Positions 23,401 to 32,223 of a stretch of 41,318 nt of DNA are shown piece by piece. Each line of letters starts with the position of its first letter. Within the stretch, counting starts at the first letter, position 1. The notes under the pieces are model-generated. The model was not told the origin of the DNA and searched no databases. It was given only the letters and a program-made list of their open reading frames with translations. The stretch spans positions 1 to 41,318 of the forward strand of contig NZ_VTTL01000019.1 of the NCBI RefSeq assembly GCF_008364685.1, written 5' to 3'. This stretch comes from Xanthobacter oligotrophicus (GTDB lineage: Bacteria; Pseudomonadota; Alphaproteobacteria; Rhizobiales; Xanthobacteraceae). The translations under genes were made by a program, and so were the position numbers.

Positions 23401-23577
23401 GGGCGGCAGGCAGCACCCGCCAAGTGACGTTGTGTACGGTGAATAGTGCGTGGCTTCGAGGAATTTGCGATCGACGCGCCCCTTGTTGCCCCGTCGCGAC
23501 CGGCAAGCGCGGAACACCTCCAGAGCCACCGCCCAATCCTCGTCCGTCATCCGCGGCAGCATGGTCGACCTCGCCAA
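23401..23577 (-). pseudogene. IS5-family transposase N-terminal fragment
   Basis: On the minus strand the frame reads PRMTDEDWAVALEVFRACRS and then GRVDRKFLEA, and continues in another frame with LFTVHNVTWRVLPA. Together they resemble the N-terminus of an IS5-type transposase (FLEALHYFTVHNVTWRALP, from memory). A frameshift near 23455 divides it, and the rest of the gene is gone. It abuts the IS481 fragment. The bases from 23578 to 23723 show no further gene. Confidence 0.6.
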
Positions 23578-23723
23578 AAGCCGACCCGCTATGAATCACC
23601 GAAACAGACAGCAGGAAATCTCCCCTCCGCTTCGACACGGTGAAATCCGTCCACACTGCCCAGTAGACATTGGGAAGGTCTGCTTCAGGAGCCACCCCAA
23701 TTGCGCATTGTAGGGCACGGAGC

Positions 23724-24425
23724 CTACATGCCGAGGTAGGCTTCTCGTACCCGGGGATCGGCGATCAGTTCGTCCGCGCTGCCGCCCATCGTAACGCGGC
23801 CGGTCTCCATGACGTAGCCCCGGTCCGCGACGGACAGCGCACCGAAGGCGTTCTGCTCCACCAGCAGCACGGTCACGTCGAGGGCCTTGAGCGCCTTCAC
23901 CACCTCGAAGATCTGCGCCACCAGGATGGGCGCGAGGCCCATGGAGGGCTCGTCCAGCAGCAGGCAGGCGGGACGGCCCATGAGGGCGCGGGCGATGGCC
24001 AGCATCTGCTGCTGCCCGCCGGAAAGGCCGCCCGCGAACTGGTTGCGCTTTTCCCTGAGTATCGGGAACATGGCGAAGGCGTCCGCCATGTCGCGCTCCA
24101 CCCTCTCGTCGGAGAAGATGAAGGCCCCGAGGCGCAGATTTTCCTCCACGCTGAGATTGGTGAAGATTTGCCGGCCCTCCGGCGACTGCGCCAGCCCGCG
24201 CGCGACGCGCCGATAGGCCGGCACGGAGGTCATCGCCTCGCCGCGGAAGGTGATGGCGCCGCCCGACACCGGCTGTACCCCGGAGAGGCAGCGCAGCAGC
24301 GTGGTCTTACCCGCGCCGTTGGCCCCCACCACAGTGACGATCTCGCCCGAGCCGACGAACAGATCCACCCCGTGCAGCACCTCGATGCGGCCGTAGCGCG
24401 AGCGCAATCCCTCAACCGTGAGCAT
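23724..24425 (-). CDS. livF: Branched-chain-type ABC transporter ATPase (LivF), system 2
   Basis: A 233-residue ATPase with Walker A GANGAGKTT, signature LSGGQQQMLA and Walker B LLLDEPSMG. It overlaps the livG gene by 14 bp. The last gene of the second Liv-type operon (binding protein, livH, livM, livG, livF), ending at the IS scars. The operon lies divergent to the ring-hydroxylating dioxygenase genes, and both sides carry TetR-type operators, so the system probably imports the aromatic acid degraded by that cluster. Confidence 0.93.
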   Translation of the reverse strand: MLTVEGLRSRYGRIEVLHGVDLFVGSGEIVTVVGANGAGKTTLLRCLSGVQPVSGGAITFRGEAMTSVPAYRRVARGLAQSPEGRQIFTNLSVEENLRLGAFIFSDERVERDMADAFAMFPILREKRNQFAGGLSGGQQQMLAIARALMGRPACLLLDEPSMGLAPILVAQIFEVVKALKALDVTVLLVEQNAFGALSVADRGYVMETGRVTMGGSADELIADPRVREAYLGM

Positions 24426-25197
24426 GGAGCGCCTCCGTGGTGCCGGCGCCGAGATAGGCCTCGATCACCTTCGGGTCGCGGCTCACCACCGCGGGATCGC
24501 CTTCGGCGATCTTCTCGCCGTGGTCCAGCACGACGATGGTGTCCGAGAGGCGCATCACCAGCTTCATGTCATGCTCCACCAGCAGGATGGCGACGCCGGT
24601 CCTGGCGACCTCGCAGATGAGGCGGTCGATCTCCTCGGTCTCCACCGCGTTGCAGCCGGCGGCGGGCTCGTCGAGCAGCAGCACGCGCGGGCGAGCGGCA
24701 AGCGCCCGCGCGATCTCCAGCCGCTTCAGCGCGCCATAGGAGAGGGCGCCGGCCTCGCGCTCCGCCGCCCGCTCCAGCCCCACCCGCTCCAAGAGAACGC
24801 GCGCGCCCTCGGCCGCCGCGCGCGAGCGCCGCCGCGAGCCGGGAAGGCCGAGCAGGTCGGACAGCACCGGCCCGCGCTCATGCATGTGGAAGCCGACGAT
24901 GACGTTCTCCAGCACGCTCATCTCGTGGAAGATCTGCAGGTTCTGGAAAGTGCGCGACATGCCCCGCCCTGCAAGCAGGTCCGGGCGCATGCCGGTCACG
25001 TCCTCGCCGTCGAGGCGCACCTTCCCCGATTTCGGCAGATAGACACCGGAAATCATGTTGAAGAGCGTGGTCTTGCCGGCCCCGTTCGGGCCGATGACGG
25101 AGACGATCTTGCCCGCGTCGAGCGCAAAGGAGACATCGTTGACCGCCTTCACGCCCCCGAAGGAGATGCCGAGGCCCTCGACTTGAAGCAGGCTCAT
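24412..25197 (-). CDS. livG: Branched-chain-type ABC transporter ATPase (LivG), system 2
   Basis: A 261-residue ATPase with Walker A GPNGAGKTT, signature LSYGALKRLE and Walker B LLLDEPAAG. It starts within the livM stop (ATGA overlap at 25194-25197) and runs 14 bp into livF, a tightly coupled arrangement. Partner of LivF in system 2. Confidence 0.93.
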   Translation of the reverse strand: MSLLQVEGLGISFGGVKAVNDVSFALDAGKIVSVIGPNGAGKTTLFNMISGVYLPKSGKVRLDGEDVTGMRPDLLAGRGMSRTFQNLQIFHEMSVLENVIVGFHMHERGPVLSDLLGLPGSRRRSRAAAEGARVLLERVGLERAAEREAGALSYGALKRLEIARALAARPRVLLLDEPAAGCNAVETEEIDRLICEVARTGVAILLVEHDMKLVMRLSDTIVVLDHGEKIAEGDPAVVSRDPKVIEAYLGAGTTEALHAHG

Positions 25198-26150
25198 TCG
25201 CCCCTCCCCCGCAGAAGGCGCCGGGCGCTCGGAATGAGCCCCGCCGGCAGGAAGATCATCACCAGCATCATCACGAGGCCCAGCACCACGTGCTCATAGT
25301 CCTGCAGCACGGTGAGCACCTGCGGCAGCAAAGTGAGCAGAGCGGCGCCGAAGATGCCGCCAAGCACCGAGCCGGCCCCGCCGAGCACCGCCATGGTCAC
25401 GAGCTCGATGGAGTGCATGAAGCCGGCGACATCCGGAGTGATCAGCCGGTTCTGCAGCGCCAGCAGCGAGCCGGCGACCGAAGCATAGACGGCTGAGATG
25501 ACGAAGGCGTTCAGCTTTGCTTTCGCCACGTCCACGCCCGCGGTGCGCGCCGCCACCTCCGAGCCGTGCAGCGCCCTGAGCGCGCGGCCGGTGGGGCTGT
25601 CGTGCAGGTTCAGCGCCAGCCAGGCGCCGACGAACAGCACGAGGCCGCAGAAAGCGTACCAGAACTGCGGGTTGGTCAATGCGATGCCGAGCGATTCCAG
25701 CAGCGCGCGCAGGCCGGGGTCGGGCACCTTGATTCCGTCCGGCCCGCCGGTCAGCCAGCCCTCGTTGGCGAGCACCATGGCCACCAGCACGCCGAAGCCG
25801 AGGCTCGCCACGGCGAGGTAATAGCCCTTCAGCCGCAGGATCGGCCGGCCCACCCCATAGGCGATGACGCCGGAGAGCACGGCGCCGAGCACCACCGCAA
25901 GCGCGGGCGGCACCCCGAGGTGCACCGGCAGGAGCGCGCAGGCGTAGCCGCCGATGCCCACGAAGCCGGCATGGCCGAGGCTGATCTGCCCGGCATATCC
26001 GGTGAGGATGACGATGCCCACCACCGCGATGGCGTTCACGAAGACCAGCGAGCCGACGCGATAGTAATAATTGGACGGGAAGAAGAACGGGCTGACGATG
26101 ATCAGCGCCGCCAGCACCAGCAAAGTGGACTGCTTCGACGAGAGTCGCAT
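25194..26150 (-). CDS. livM: Branched-chain-type ABC permease (LivM), system 2
   Basis: A 318-residue membrane permease with the family loop GYAGQISLGHAGFVGIGGYA and the C-terminal GGAGSVLGGIFGAALL contact. The start is uncertain: ATG at 26150 (MRLSSKQS) has a GGAG site 11 bases upstream, while a GTG at 26156 overlaps the livH stop. ATG is preferred. Longer frames to 26603 only read through livH on the wrong frame. Confidence 0.9.
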   Translation of the reverse strand: MRLSSKQSTLLVLAALIIVSPFFFPSNYYYRVGSLVFVNAIAVVGIVILTGYAGQISLGHAGFVGIGGYACALLPVHLGVPPALAVVLGAVLSGVIAYGVGRPILRLKGYYLAVASLGFGVLVAMVLANEGWLTGGPDGIKVPDPGLRALLESLGIALTNPQFWYAFCGLVLFVGAWLALNLHDSPTGRALRALHGSEVAARTAGVDVAKAKLNAFVISAVYASVAGSLLALQNRLITPDVAGFMHSIELVTMAVLGGAGSVLGGIFGAALLTLLPQVLTVLQDYEHVVLGLVMMLVMIFLPAGLIPSARRLLRGRGE

Positions 26151-26152
26151 GG

Positions 26153-27025
26153 TCACACGCGCTCCGTCGGATTGCTGCCGTAGAGGCCGCGCGGGAAGGC
26201 GAACAGCACGGCGAGGATGACGAAGAAGGCCACCGCATCCTTGTAGTGGGAGGAGATGTAGCCCGCCGTCAGCGCCTCCATGAGGCCGAGCAGCAGGCCG
26301 CCCGTCAGCGCCCCCTTGGGGCTGCCCATGCCACCCAGCATGGCGGCGGCGAACCCCTTCAGCGCCAGCGAGATGCCCACCTCGAAGCTGGTCGGCAGGA
26401 TCGGGGTGATGAGCACGCCCGCCAGCGCGCCGATGGCCGCGGACAAGGCGAAGGAGAGCGTCATCACGAAGCGGGTATTGATGCCCACGAGCTGCGCCGC
26501 CAGCCGGTTGTTGGAGGTGGCGAGCACGGCGCGGCCGGTGAGCGTGCGGGTGAAGAACAGCCACAGCGCCACGAAGATCGCCACCGCCCCCGCCGCCACC
26601 CACAGGCTCTGCGGCAGCACGGTGGCGCCGAAGACATGGAGCGGCTCGTCGCCGGAGAAGGACGGCAGGCGGTGCGTGCCCTTGTCGAGCACGATCTGAG
26701 TGACGCCACGGATGAAGATCGAGGCGCCGATGGTGATGATGATGAGAGACACCACCGGCGCCCCGCGTGCCGGCTCGATGGCGAAGGTGTTCAGCGCCAC
26801 CCCGATGGCCGCCGTGACGGCGATGGCGATGAGCGCGGCGAGCGGCAGCGGCAGCCCGGCGGCGACGCCGGCCACCGAGATCATGCCGCCCAGCATCACG
26901 AACTCGCCCTGGGCGAAGTTCACCACGTCGGAAGCGTTGTAGATGATGGTGAAGCCGAGGGCGACGAGCGCATAAACCGCGCCCACCGTGACCCCGGATG
27001 CCAGGAACTGCAGCAGATCGGACAT
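26153..27025 (-). CDS. livH: Branched-chain-type ABC permease (LivH), system 2
   Basis: A 290-residue membrane permease. The N-terminal YNASDVVNFAQGEFVMLGGM motif and GGMGSPKGALTGGLLLG near the C-terminus are typical. It lies 234 bp downstream of the binding-protein gene, an unusually wide gap containing a hairpin, which suggests separate tuning of binding protein and permease expression. Confidence 0.92.
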   Translation of the reverse strand: MSDLLQFLASGVTVGAVYALVALGFTIIYNASDVVNFAQGEFVMLGGMISVAGVAAGLPLPLAALIAIAVTAAIGVALNTFAIEPARGAPVVSLIIITIGASIFIRGVTQIVLDKGTHRLPSFSGDEPLHVFGATVLPQSLWVAAGAVAIFVALWLFFTRTLTGRAVLATSNNRLAAQLVGINTRFVMTLSFALSAAIGALAGVLITPILPTSFEVGISLALKGFAAAMLGGMGSPKGALTGGLLLGLMEALTAGYISSHYKDAVAFFVILAVLFAFPRGLYGSNPTERV

Positions 27026-27177
27026 GTTCGCTCGCTCCCCGCGGGCGGTTCGAGGCGGCGGGCCGGACCCGGAGGGGGCGGGGAAGGCCGTCTCACGCTG
27101 TGTGGAAGGGGGCCGCGCCTGCCCGGCGGACGCGATGCGTCCTTGGGGGGCGGCTTGTCTTGGTGTCCGCCGCCGCT

Positions 27178-27209
27178 CCCGCGGCCACCCGTGAACGGGC
27201 GCCCGCGGG
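27178..27209 (-). terminator. Hairpin between binding protein gene and permease genes
   Basis: CCCGCGG (27178-27184) and CCGCGGG (27203-27209) form an outer 7-bp stem, with an inner CCCG-TGAA-CGGG hairpin. It lies in the 234-bp spacer from 27026 to 27259, which holds no other gene. It is a plausible partial terminator or mRNA stabiliser giving more binding protein than permease. Confidence 0.35.
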
Positions 27210-27259
27210 CCGGAGGCGGAGAATGCTCGGATGGAGAAGGTACGGCGCCGGTCGCCGGC

Positions 27260-28396
27260 CTACTGCACCAGCTTCCAGCCGCCGTTGTTGATCTCGAGGA
27301 TGCGGAAGGCGGAGAGATCGAGGCCGAGATGGTCGGTCTTCGAGTAATTGTACGTGCCGGTGGTGCCCACAAGGCCGGTGGTGGCTTCGATGGCGTCGCG
27401 GATCACCGCCGGCTTGGCTGAGGGTGCCTTGGCGATGGCCTCGGTGAGGATGCGCATGGCATCGTGGGCATAGCCGCCGAAGGTGGAGACCGGCGCGCCG
27501 CCGGCCACTTTCTCGAAGCTCGCCTTGTAGGCCAGCACCACCGCCTTCTGCGGGTCCTTCGGATCGAGCAGCTCGCCCACCAGCAGCGCGGTGCCGGGTA
27601 GGCGCACGCCCTCGGCGTTCTTGGCGCTGGAGAGCTCGATGAAGGCGTTGGAGGCGACGCCGTGGGACTGGTAGAGCGGCAGGGTGATGCCCAGCTGCGC
27701 GTAATTGCGGGTGATGGTGGCCGGCCCTTGGCCGAAGCCCGAGTTGAGGATGGCCTGGATGCCCGGCTTGTTGCGGATGTTGGTGAGCTGCGGGGTCATG
27801 TCCGCATCCTTCGGCCCGTAGGTCTCGTCGGCGACGATCTCGATGCCGGAGGACTTGGCGACCGCGAGGCACTGGGCGCGCATGGAGGCGCCGAAGCCAT
27901 CGGTGCCGGAGATGAGGCCGATTTTTATGAGGCCGCGGCTCTTCATGTCCTCGAAGATCTTCTGGCACGCCATGCGGTCGGTGTGCGGGGTCTTGAAGAC
28001 ATAAGGCTTCACCGGATCGATGATCTCGATTGCGCCGGCGAGCGAGATGAAGGGCACCTTGCTCTCCTCGGCCACGGCAAGGATGGCGAGCGAGGTGCCG
28101 GTGGTGGTGCCGCCGACCATGGCGACGACGCCGTCGTCCTCCACGAGGCGGGTGGCGAAGGTCTTGGCCTTCGAGGGGTCGCCGCTGTCGTCATAGAGGA
28201 CAAGCTTCGCCTTCTCGCCCTTGATGCCGCCCTTGGCGTTCAGCTCCTCCACCATCATGCGGATGGTCCTGGCCTCGGGATCGCCGAGCGAGGAAGCCGG
28301 GCCGGTCTCCGAGACGATGGCGCCGATCTTGATGTCGGCGCTGGCGGCGGTGGCCATCAGGGCCAGCGCGACCACGCCCGTCACAATCCGCTTCAT
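27260..28396 (-). CDS. Periplasmic substrate-binding protein of ABC system 2
   Basis: A 378-residue Liv-type binding protein with a short Sec signal peptide (residues 1-20, MKRIVTGVVALALMATAASA) and mature start DIKIGAIVSETGPASSLG. Segments GGTTTGTSLAILAVAEE and FGGYAHDAM are typical of members linked with aromatic acids. The start at 28396 has a GGGGAGG site; the longer frame to 28477 is rejected because it enters the promoter. First gene of operon 2; its promoter contains a TetR-type operator. Confidence 0.92.
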   Translation of the reverse strand: MKRIVTGVVALALMATAASADIKIGAIVSETGPASSLGDPEARTIRMMVEELNAKGGIKGEKAKLVLYDDSGDPSKAKTFATRLVEDDGVVAMVGGTTTGTSLAILAVAEESKVPFISLAGAIEIIDPVKPYVFKTPHTDRMACQKIFEDMKSRGLIKIGLISGTDGFGASMRAQCLAVAKSSGIEIVADETYGPKDADMTPQLTNIRNKPGIQAILNSGFGQGPATITRNYAQLGITLPLYQSHGVASNAFIELSSAKNAEGVRLPGTALLVGELLDPKDPQKAVVLAYKASFEKVAGGAPVSTFGGYAHDAMRILTEAIAKAPSAKPAVIRDAIEATTGLVGTTGTYNYSKTDHLGLDLSAFRILEINNGGWKLVQ

Positions 28397-28487
28397 GTGT
28401 CCTCCCCAGGCTTGATGGTGACGCCGCCGGGCCGCCAGCGCTGGAGAGCCTGCGGATGGAAAGCGAGGGGGCATCACGCTTCGATCT

Positions 28488-28516
28488 ATTATGGTCAGAT
28501 CGTTCGGTCTTTTTAA
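28488..28516 (-). promoter_or_regulatory. Candidate promoter of ABC operon 2
   Basis: On the minus strand TTAAAA (28516-28511) and CATAAT (28493-28488) are exactly 17 bases apart. The spacer is occupied by a TetR-type operator, so a bound repressor would block RNA polymerase directly. Confidence 0.55.
28493..28510 (-). promoter_or_regulatory. TetR-type operator, site A
   Basis: Minus-strand reading AGACCGAACGATCTGACC. The 16-base core GACCGAACGATCTGAC follows the GACCGAACGTTCGGTC pattern common to five sites in this cluster. It fills the spacer of the transporter promoter. Confidence 0.65.
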
Positions 28517-28674
28517 TTCAGATCAAATCCCATTTCCACCAGAATCTGCAGCGCCCGTACGCAACGTCATTGGAGCGGACTTGCATGGCCGCTTAACGCG
28601 ATAATCCGTTGTAACAGGAGGCCTGCCGAACATGGCCAGCGAGAAAATTTGCATCCACGCGGCGTGGGCGGCGC

Positions 28675-28705
28675 TTGACACGTTCCAAGGATGAAGGAAT
28701 ATTTA
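28675..28705 (+). promoter_or_regulatory. Candidate promoter of the dioxygenase operon
   Basis: A perfect TTGACA (28675-28680) is followed after 17 bases by AATATT (28698-28703), or after 19 by TATTTA (28700-28705). Site B begins at the expected transcription start. The rest of the 366-bp divergent region 28397-28762 holds no gene. Confidence 0.6.
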
Positions 28706-28721
28706 GACCAATCGTTCGATT
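28706..28721 (+). promoter_or_regulatory. TetR-type operator, site B
   Basis: GACCAATCGTTCGATT matches the cluster pattern GACCGAACGTTCGGTC at 12 of 16 bases. It lies just downstream of the -10 element of the dioxygenase operon, about 40 bp before the first ATG. Confidence 0.65.
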
Positions 28722-28762
28722 AATTTTCCAACAATCCAACGCAACTTCAGGGGTGGACCGCC

Positions 28763-30049
28763 ATGCCGCACGCCGCCGTGTCCGAAGCCGCAGCCTCCGC
28801 CGGGGCCCGCGACTACCGCGCGCTCATCGAGCCCGCGCGTATCAACAGCCGGCTCTATTACGATCCGGCCATCTTCCAGGAAGAGCTGGAGAAGATCTGG
28901 TACAAGACCTGGGTCTACGTGGGTCACACCAGCGAGATCCCCAACAAGAACGACTATGTCACCAAGTCGATCGGCCCCATGCCGGTGCTGATGGTGCGTG
29001 ACAAGGAAGGCGAGGTCCGCCTCCTGCTCAACAAGTGCCCCCATCGCGGCAACCAGCTGTGCGCCTACCAGAAGGGCAACCGCACCAGCTTCACCTGCCC
29101 GTACCACTCGTGGACCTTCTCCAACACCGGCGACCTCATGGGCTATGCCCTGCCGGACGGCTACGAGGGCCAGAGCAAAGCCGGCCTCAACCTCGGCAAG
29201 GTGCCGCGCATCGCCATCTATCGTGGCTTCGTGTTCGGCTCGATGGCGGCGCAGGGCATCTCCCTGGAGGAGCATCTCGGTGGCGCAAAGGCGGCGCTCG
29301 ACCAGCTGCTCGACAACTCGCCCACCGGCGAGCTGGAGCTGACGGCGGGCTTTCTCCAGCACCGCACCAAGGCCAACTGGAAGTTCATGCTGGAGAACGA
29401 GACCGACGGCTATCACCCCGGCTTCGTCCACGGCTCGGTCTTCCAGGTGACGAGCTCGGGCATCGGCAGCCTCTACGGCTCGGACTCCACCGCCCTGACC
29501 CGCGACTACGGCAATGGCCATACCGAGTTCGACCTGCGCCCCGAATGGCGCAAGAACGACAAGCCGCTGCAGTGGTTCGGCACCACGCCGGAGCGCCTGC
29601 CCGACTACGTGAAGGCCATGAACGCGGCCTATGGCGAGGAGCGCGCCCGCCAGATCATGATCGACGGCTCGCCGCACGTCATGATCTTCCCGAACCTGTT
29701 CATCGCCGAGATCCAGATCTTCGTGCTGCAGCCGGTGGCGGTGGACGAGACCGTCCAGCACGTCACCGCCGTGCAGTTCAAGGGCGCCCCCGACATCAAC
29801 CGGCGCCTGCGCCAGCAGACCATGGGGTCGGTGGGCCCCGCCGGCCTGCTGCTCGCCGACGACACCGAGATGTACGAGCGCAACCATCGCGGCGCGCAGA
29901 TCCTCGATCCCGAATGGCTGGTGCTCTCGCGCGGCCTGCACCGTGAGCGGCTCGACGACAACGGCTTCCGCATCGCCCATTCCACCGACGAGACGCCGCA
30001 GCGCGGCATCTGGCGCCACTACCTCAACCTGATGACCGAGGCCCGCTGA
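28763..30049 (+). CDS. Aromatic ring-hydroxylating dioxygenase, alpha subunit
   Basis: A 428-residue Rieske oxygenase large subunit. The [2Fe-2S] Rieske ligands are Cys92, His94, Cys112 and His115 (CPHRG and CPYHSW). The mononuclear iron site has Asp215, His218 and His223 in NETDGYHPGFVH, with a likely third carboxylate at Asp366/367 (LADDTEM). It binds O2 and adds two hydroxyls to an aromatic ring with electrons from the ferredoxin encoded downstream. The start overlaps no gene and follows AGGGGTGG. The beta subunit gene overlaps its stop. Context with CoA ligase and thiolase suggests an aryl-acyl-CoA substrate, as for IpfA; free aromatic acids remain possible. Confidence 0.92.
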   Translation: MPHAAVSEAAASAGARDYRALIEPARINSRLYYDPAIFQEELEKIWYKTWVYVGHTSEIPNKNDYVTKSIGPMPVLMVRDKEGEVRLLLNKCPHRGNQLCAYQKGNRTSFTCPYHSWTFSNTGDLMGYALPDGYEGQSKAGLNLGKVPRIAIYRGFVFGSMAAQGISLEEHLGGAKAALDQLLDNSPTGELELTAGFLQHRTKANWKFMLENETDGYHPGFVHGSVFQVTSSGIGSLYGSDSTALTRDYGNGHTEFDLRPEWRKNDKPLQWFGTTPERLPDYVKAMNAAYGEERARQIMIDGSPHVMIFPNLFIAEIQIFVLQPVAVDETVQHVTAVQFKGAPDINRRLRQQTMGSVGPAGLLLADDTEMYERNHRGAQILDPEWLVLSRGLHRERLDDNGFRIAHSTDETPQRGIWRHYLNLMTEAR

Positions 30050-30582
30050 TGACCGCCCTCGCCCAATCCTTCGCGGACGTGTCCGCCCCCGATCTTGCGG
30101 CAACCGATGCCGTGGCGCTCCACCACCAGGTGGCGCAGTTCCTCTATCTGGAGGCCCGCCTCGCCGACACCCACGACTATGACGGGTGGGAGGCGCTGTG
30201 GACGGACGACGCCATCTACTGGGTCCCCGCCAATGGCGACGACACCGACCCCGACAAGGAGATGTCGGTGCTCTACGATAACCGCTCGCGCATTGGCGTG
30301 CGCATCCGCCAGCTCAAGACCGGGCGCCGCCACACCCAGACCCCGCGTTCGGAACTGGCCCGCGTCATCTCCAATATCGAGATCGCCGAGGTCCGCGGCA
30401 ACGAAGTGGACGTGCGCGCCAACGTCCTCATCTACGAGGACAATCTGCGCGGCGATACTTTGTGGGCGGCGCGCAACACCTATCGCCTGCGCATGGTGGA
30501 CGGCGGCTTCCGGCTGGTGCGCAAGAAGATCGCGCTCGTGAACAACAACAAGCCCATCTTCACCCTTTCCTTCCTGGTCTGA
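30049..30582 (+). CDS. Aromatic ring-hydroxylating dioxygenase, beta subunit
   Basis: A 177-residue small subunit with the NTF2/SnoaL-like fold of ring-hydroxylating dioxygenases. It shows the HHQVAQFLYLEARLADTHDYDGWEALW opening, the RRHTQTPRSELARVISNIE segment and the C-terminal VRKKIALVNNNKPIFTLSFLV typical of the family. It has no redox centre and stabilises the alpha3beta3 hexamer. Start and alpha stop overlap by one base (TGATG), giving coupled 1:1 synthesis. Confidence 0.92.
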   Translation: MTALAQSFADVSAPDLAATDAVALHHQVAQFLYLEARLADTHDYDGWEALWTDDAIYWVPANGDDTDPDKEMSVLYDNRSRIGVRIRQLKTGRRHTQTPRSELARVISNIEIAEVRGNEVDVRANVLIYEDNLRGDTLWAARNTYRLRMVDGGFRLVRKKIALVNNNKPIFTLSFLV

Positions 30583-30590
30583 GGCCTTCC

Positions 30591-31448
30591 ATGACACACA
30601 GCACTTCCGAGGCCTCTGCCCAAGCGCCCGCGGCCAATAATGCGCCTGCACCCGAGAGCTGGATCGGCGAAGGGCCGGTCCTGCTCGACTATGCGGAGGG
30701 CGTCGCCACCCTCACGCTGAACCGTCCCGGCTCGGCCAACGGCATGAACATCGAACTCATGCAGGCGCTGTACCGTGCGATCATGGTGGTGCACCGCGCA
30801 CCGGACGTGCGGGTGCTGCACCTGCGCGGCGCCGGCGCCAATTTCTGCGCCGGCGGCGACGTGCGCGAGTTCGCCTCCAAGGGCGAGGCGCTCGGCGACT
30901 TCCTGCGCGAGGTGACGGCCTATCTGCAGGTCGCCATCGGCGCGCTCATCCGCCTGAAAGCTGTCGTCGTCACCGAGGTCCACGGCTATGCCGCTGGCGG
31001 CGGCGGGCTCGGCCTCGTCTGCGCCTCCGACATCGTGATCGCCGGCGCCGGCGCGAAGTTCCTCGCCGGTGCCACGCGCGTGGGCATGGCGCCGGACGCG
31101 GGCTCCTCGGTGATCCTGCCGCACCTTGTCGGCTTCCGCCGGGCGGCGGAGATCATGCTCTCCAACCGCATCGTGGATGCGGCGGAGGCCGAGGCCATCG
31201 GCCTCATCACCAGATGCGTGCCCGACGACGCCCTTCAGGCCGAGGCGAAGAAGGCCGCGCGCTTCTATGCCTCCGGCGCGCCGCTGGCGCTCGCCGCCAC
31301 CAAGCGCCTCCTGTGGAACGCGCTGGACGTGGAGCGGGCGTTGCCGGAGGAGGCGCGCACCGTCTCCGAACTCTCCTTCACCGCCGATTCCCGCGAGGGC
31401 CTCGCCGCGGTGATCGGGAAGCGCAAGCCCGTCTTCACCGGCCAATGA
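30591..31448 (+). CDS. Enoyl-CoA hydratase/isomerase family protein
   Basis: A 285-residue crotonase-fold protein. The two oxyanion-hole segments are GAGANFCAGGDV (80-91) and GYAAGGGGLGL (132-142). The first catalytic glutamate of true hydratases is not seen; the second position reads GMAPDAG with Asp169, as in PaaG-type isomerases. A 25-residue Ala/Pro-rich leader precedes the fold. It lies 8 bp after the dioxygenase beta gene and overlaps the SDR gene by 4 bp. It may isomerise or hydrate a CoA-bound intermediate; the presence of a crotonase in the operon supports CoA-ester chemistry. Confidence 0.88.
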   Translation: MTHSTSEASAQAPAANNAPAPESWIGEGPVLLDYAEGVATLTLNRPGSANGMNIELMQALYRAIMVVHRAPDVRVLHLRGAGANFCAGGDVREFASKGEALGDFLREVTAYLQVAIGALIRLKAVVVTEVHGYAAGGGGLGLVCASDIVIAGAGAKFLAGATRVGMAPDAGSSVILPHLVGFRRAAEIMLSNRIVDAAEAEAIGLITRCVPDDALQAEAKKAARFYASGAPLALAATKRLLWNALDVERALPEEARTVSELSFTADSREGLAAVIGKRKPVFTGQ

Positions 31449-32182
31449 GCACGGCGTCCCCCGGGCGCCGCGCGCTCGTCACCGGAGGCGGTGCCGGCAT
31501 CGGCGCCGCCATCGTCGAACGGCTGGTCGCGGACGGCCTCAACGTGGTCTTCTGCGACCGCGACGCCGAAACCGGCAAGGCGCTCGCTGCCGCGACCGGC
31601 GCCGCCTTCGTGCACATGGACGGCACGGACGCGGCGGCGGCCGAGGCGCTGTTTTCCGCCCACGGCCCGTTCGACGTGCTGGTGAACAATATCGGCGCCG
31701 ACCAGCACGCCTTCTTCACGCAGACCACGGCGGAAGACTGGCGCTTCCTGCTGTCGGTGAACCTGGAGACCGCCTTTCTCTTCACCCGCCTCGTGCTGCC
31801 GGCCATGCAGGCGGCGGGCTACGGCCGGCTGGTGAACGTCGCCTCCGAGGCGGGGCGGCTCGGCTCCAGGGGCGGCGCCGTCTATGCCGCCGCGAAAGCG
31901 GGGCTGATCGGCTTCACCCGCTCCATCGCCCGCGAGAATGCCCGCTACGGCATCATCGCCAACGCCGTGGCGCCGGGTCCCATCCGCACCCCCATGGTGG
32001 AACGCGCGGTGGCCGAGGTGGGCGAGACTATCCTCGCCGACATGGCCGCCCTCACCCTCCTGCGCCGCATGGGCGAGCCGGAGGAAGTGGCGGCGGCGGT
32101 GGCCTTCCTCGCCTCCGAGGACGCCTCCTTCGTCACCGGCGAGGTGCTGGGCGTCTCCGGCGGCATGGGCTGCGGCGCCTGA
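31445..32182 (+). CDS. Short-chain dehydrogenase/reductase
   Basis: A 245-residue classical SDR with cofactor motif TGGGAGIG (13-20), NNIG (81-84) and catalytic Ser134, Tyr147 and Lys151 (VASEAG and YAAAKAG). An aspartate after strand 2 (VVFCDRD) favours NAD. It overlaps the crotonase gene as ATGA. It could act as a cis-dihydrodiol dehydrogenase re-aromatising the dioxygenase product, or as a hydroxyacyl-CoA dehydrogenase; the sequence does not decide. Confidence 0.88.
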   Translation: MSTASPGRRALVTGGGAGIGAAIVERLVADGLNVVFCDRDAETGKALAAATGAAFVHMDGTDAAAAEALFSAHGPFDVLVNNIGADQHAFFTQTTAEDWRFLLSVNLETAFLFTRLVLPAMQAAGYGRLVNVASEAGRLGSRGGAVYAAAKAGLIGFTRSIARENARYGIIANAVAPGPIRTPMVERAVAEVGETILADMAALTLLRRMGEPEEVAAAVAFLASEDASFVTGEVLGVSGGMGCGA

Positions 32183-32223
32183 GCCTGCCCTCAAGCAACA
32201 ACCAATATCCACGGGAAGCCCCG

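Noticed and set aside
26151-26603. Upstream extension of the second livM gene
   Set aside because: It reads livH out of frame; the ATG at 26150 or GTG at 26156 fits the family N-terminus.
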